Shown here in pieces: positions 5,688-7,293 of a DNA stretch of 7,293 bases (positions are counted from its first letter, which is position 1; every line of letters starts with the position of its first letter). The position numbers and the translations under genes were made by a program. The notes beneath the pieces are model-generated. The model saw only the letters and a list, made by a program, of their open reading frames with translations. It had not been told where the DNA came from and did not search any database. Origin of the DNA: Bryobacterales bacterium (GTDB lineage Bacteria; Acidobacteriota; Terriglobia; Bryobacterales; Bryobacteraceae); NCBI GenBank assembly GCA_003487005.1, contig DNFG01000041.1, positions 1 through 7,293 on the forward strand, written 5' to 3'.

Positions 5688-6098
5688 TCAGCCTCGGTGG
5701 GCGCGCAGGGCTTCCGCGAGGCCGTCGGGCAGCGGGGTGGAACGCTGCGTGGCGATGCTCATGCAAACGGCGGTGATCCGGCCGCGGGCGACAGCCGCGC
5801 CGTTGGCGACGGACATGAAATAGAGGGTGAACGAGGACTCACCGACGCGTTCGACGGTGACCTGAGTCTCCACTTCATCGTCATAATGCAAAGGGCCCAC
5901 AAACTGGGCCTCGACATGGACACGGGGGAACGAAAGCTGGCTCGCCGGTTCGGTCTCCGCGTAGGGAAACCCGATAGTGCGGAGGAACTCGTCCTCGGCG
6001 GCTTCCATGTGTCGAAACATCGCCGAGTAGTGAATGCGCCCGGAAGCGTCGGTGTCGGAAAAGCGGATACGGCTCCGCCAACAATACGGCTCTCCCAT
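5688..6098 (-). CDS. Acyl-CoA thioesterase, 4HBT/YbgC hotdog-fold family
   Basis: A 136-residue single-domain hotdog protein, the normal size for YbgC/FadM/4-hydroxybenzoyl-CoA thioesterases, which hydrolyse acyl-CoA or aromatic acyl-CoA thioesters in the cytoplasm. The N-terminal strand IRFSDTDASGRIHYSAMF (11-28) carries the catalytic Asp17 in DTDxxGRIHY, aligning with Asp17 of the Pseudomonas 4-hydroxybenzoyl-CoA enzyme; the long helix RHMEAAEDEFLRTIG follows (29-43). The later strands (VEAQFVGPLHYDDEV, FTLYFMSVANGAAVARG) match the central sheet. The substrate cannot be read from sequence. It is the first gene of the leftward run and ends six bases before kduD, so the two are likely co-transcribed. 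No Shine-Dalgarno precedes the ATG; a -10-like TACAAT ends nine bases upstream, suggesting a leaderless message. The ATG at 6118 is in another frame and gives no family match. Confidence 0.88.
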   Translation of the reverse strand: MGEPYCWRSRIRFSDTDASGRIHYSAMFRHMEAAEDEFLRTIGFPYAETEPASQLSFPRVHVEAQFVGPLHYDDEVETQVTVERVGESSFTLYFMSVANGAAVARGRITAVCMSIATQRSTPLPDGLAEALRAHRG

Positions 6099-6168
6099 GA
6101 TTTTTTCATTGTAAGCACAGCGGGCGTGATAGTTGAAACGCGCCGGGTGGGATGAACGTTCTACAGTT
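6099..6168. other. Divergent intergenic region
   Basis: This 70-bp AT-richer gap separates the thioesterase and the VWFA-family gene, which face away from each other. Apart from the leftward promoter candidate, no convincing rightward promoter is visible: TTTTCA (6103-6108) with GATAGT (6128-6133) has a 19-bp spacer and only four of six matches in each hexamer. Confidence 0.4.
6108..6137 (-). promoter_or_regulatory. Predicted promoter of the leftward gene run
   Basis: On the minus strand TACAAT (6108-6113, one mismatch to the -10 consensus) lies 18 bp after TTCAAC (6132-6137, three of six matches to the -35). Transcription would begin near 6101, within about three to five bases of the thioesterase ATG at 6098. 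This fits the lack of a ribosome site. The poor -35 keeps confidence moderate. Confidence 0.45.
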
Positions 6169-7293
6169 GTGGAGCAAATCGGGCGAAGCCTGCTGATTGC
6201 GGCGCTGGCGGCGATGACGCTGGCCGGTCAGGAAGACACGCCCGTCTTCCGCAGTGACGTCACGCTGGTGCGGGTGGACGCCCAGGTGGTGGACCGCGGC
6301 GGGCAGCGGATTCAGAATCTGAGGCGTGAGGACTTCCGGCTGACCGTGGACGGGCGCCCGGCCGAATTGAGCGCATTCGCCACCGAGCAGATCCCCCTCG
6401 ACCTCGTGCTGCTGATCGACGTCAGCGGCAGCATGCGTCCCCACGTGGAGAGGATCGCCGCCGGGATGCGGTCGGCGTTGCGGGCGTTGGGCCCGGATGA
6501 TCAGGTCGCCGTGATGGCGTTCGACCGGCAAACGCGAGTCCATCTCCACCTGGAGGGCGACCACGATCGCGTCGCGGGCGGGATGCAGGCGCTGCTCGAA
6601 GAGGAGCGGTTCAATAGCGGCACCGCGATCACTCGCGCGCTGAAGCAGTCGGCGCAGTGGCTGGAGTCGGAGGCTCGGCCGGATTCCCGGCGAGCCGTGG
6701 TGATTCTGACCGACGACGAAAGCGGCGACCGTCGCGACGACGACGGAGTGCTCTCCGCACTCGACCGCTCTGGCGCGGCTTTGAGCGTGTTGATGGCGCC
6801 GCCGTCGGAGCGGGGCCGGCGGGGCGGCGGCGGCATCGGATGGCCGGCGGGGCGTCGCGGCGGAATCATTCTCGGAAGGCGTCTGCCCATCCCGCGGCCG
6901 CAGGTCAGCATGATGGATTCGGCGGGCGTTCGCGAGATTGCTCGTCAAACGGGCGGCGACACTTTCCGTGTGGAGGATTCGGACGCGCTGACGATGACGT
7001 TTGAACGGCTGCGGCAGCGGTATGCGCTGTTTTATTCCGATGCCACCGGTCGGGCTCCGGTGGAGATCACCCTCTCGGAGGCCGCGCAGAGGCGGTATCC
7101 GGGGGGCCGCGTCGAGTACCGGCGAAGCGGCAGATGGGGAGGCGGGGCAGAGCCGCCGGTCTTGTCGGAGCGCAGCCCGGCACGGAATCCGGAGCGGCCG
7201 GGATGGGGCCAGGGTCAGGATGATGTGGACGAGCGCGCGCCATCGGTCGCGCCTCCGCCTCCGCCGCCGTCCACGCCGCCAGAGCGGGAGAGG
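6169..7293 (+). CDS. VWFA-related acidobacterial-domain protein, C-terminus cut by window edge
   Basis: The frame is open for 375 codons from the GTG at 6169 to the window edge without a stop. Residues 1-20 (MEQIGRSLLIAALAAMTLAG) look like a signal peptide, so the protein is probably exported. PVFRSDVTLVRVDAQVVDR, then LRREDFRLTVDGRPAELSAF, is the N-terminal strand region of the acidobacterial VWFA family (TIGR03436 type), followed by a von Willebrand A domain: LVLLIDVSGSM with MIDAS residues Asp84, Ser86, Ser88, then Thr152 in SGTAIT and Asp182 in LTDDES. The domain closes with EIARQTGGDTF and LRQRYALFYSD (to about 288). Residues 210-246 are a Gly/Arg/Pro-rich insert, and the last 70 residues are a disordered-looking tail with a Pro run. 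Function is unknown in the family; metal-dependent protein binding is expected. Start choice is uncertain: TTG 6133 and ATG 6214 are also in frame, and no good ribosome site marks any of them. Confidence 0.82.
   Translation, partial: MEQIGRSLLIAALAAMTLAGQEDTPVFRSDVTLVRVDAQVVDRGGQRIQNLRREDFRLTVDGRPAELSAFATEQIPLDLVLLIDVSGSMRPHVERIAAGMRSALRALGPDDQVAVMAFDRQTRVHLHLEGDHDRVAGGMQALLEEERFNSGTAITRALKQSAQWLESEARPDSRRAVVILTDDESGDRRDDDGVLSALDRSGAALSVLMAPPSERGRRGGGGIGWPAGRRGGIILGRRLPIPRPQVSMMDSAGVREIARQTGGDTFRVEDSDALTMTFERLRQRYALFYSDATGRAPVEITLSEAAQRRYPGGRVEYRRSGRWGGGAEPPVLSERSPARNPERPGWGQGQDDVDERAPSVAPPPPPPSTPPERER

Noticed and set aside
5316..6155. 279-codon open frame on the plus strand over kduD and the thioesterase
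   Set aside because: Its Gly/Asp/Ala-rich composition is typical of an antisense shadow and it crosses two well-supported genes on the other strand.
6152..6196. ATG at 6152 as the start of the VWFA gene
   Set aside because: It is in a different frame and meets a stop after 14 codons; GTG 6169 gives a signal peptide in the right frame.
6106..6948. 280-codon open frame on the minus strand opposite the VWFA gene
   Set aside because: Its His/Arg/Pro-rich product has no family features, and the opposite strand encodes a complete MIDAS-bearing VWA domain.

Overview
The window looks like a chromosomal segment of a high-GC acidobacterium, probably from the Solibacter/Bryobacter/Paludibaculum side of the phylum. 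This is an inference. It rests on a protein at 6169-7293 with the 'VWFA-related Acidobacterial domain' architecture, a DUF885-type lipoprotein, and strongly GC-biased codons in every gene except the leftmost. No rRNA, tRNA, IS element, CRISPR array or phage gene was seen.

Layout. Eight genes run leftward on the minus strand from 6098 to beyond position 1, and one gene runs rightward from about 6169 off the right edge. In minus-strand transcription order they are: a hotdog-fold acyl-CoA thioesterase (6098-5688); KduD, a 2-dehydro-3-deoxy-D-gluconate 5-dehydrogenase (5681-4911); a DUF885 putative metallopeptidase lipoprotein (4870-3116); a compact type I signal peptidase (3056-2538); glutaryl-CoA dehydrogenase (2499-1330); a small CusF-like copper-binding lipoprotein (1308-988); a SAM-dependent methyltransferase with a signal peptide, whose start overlaps the previous stop by four bases (991-368); and a ParD-type antitoxin cut by the left edge (277-1). 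Spacing is tight (overlap to 59 bp) except for the 90 bp before parD, which holds its own promoter, a palindromic operator candidate and a three-copy 13-bp repeat.

How the genes fit together. The leftward run is co-directional and may be largely co-transcribed, but the functions are mixed: thioester hydrolysis, uronate/ketodeoxygluconate metabolism, envelope proteolysis, protein export, lysine/tryptophan/aromatic acid degradation, copper binding and methylation. The only pair with clear signs of working together is the copper-binding lipoprotein and the exported methyltransferase. The parD end has visibly lower GC and its own regulation, so it looks like an acquired toxin-antitoxin module; its toxin would lie just outside the window. 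The divergent VWFA-family gene is separated from the thioesterase by about 70 bp.

No clearly new multi-gene system is visible. The most curious points are the signal peptide on a classical SAM methyltransferase coupled to a copper-binding lipoprotein, the operator-like palindrome and 13-bp repeats by parD, the inverted repeat across the DUF885 stop codon, the possible leaderless start of the thioesterase, and the Gly/Arg-rich insert in the VWFA protein.
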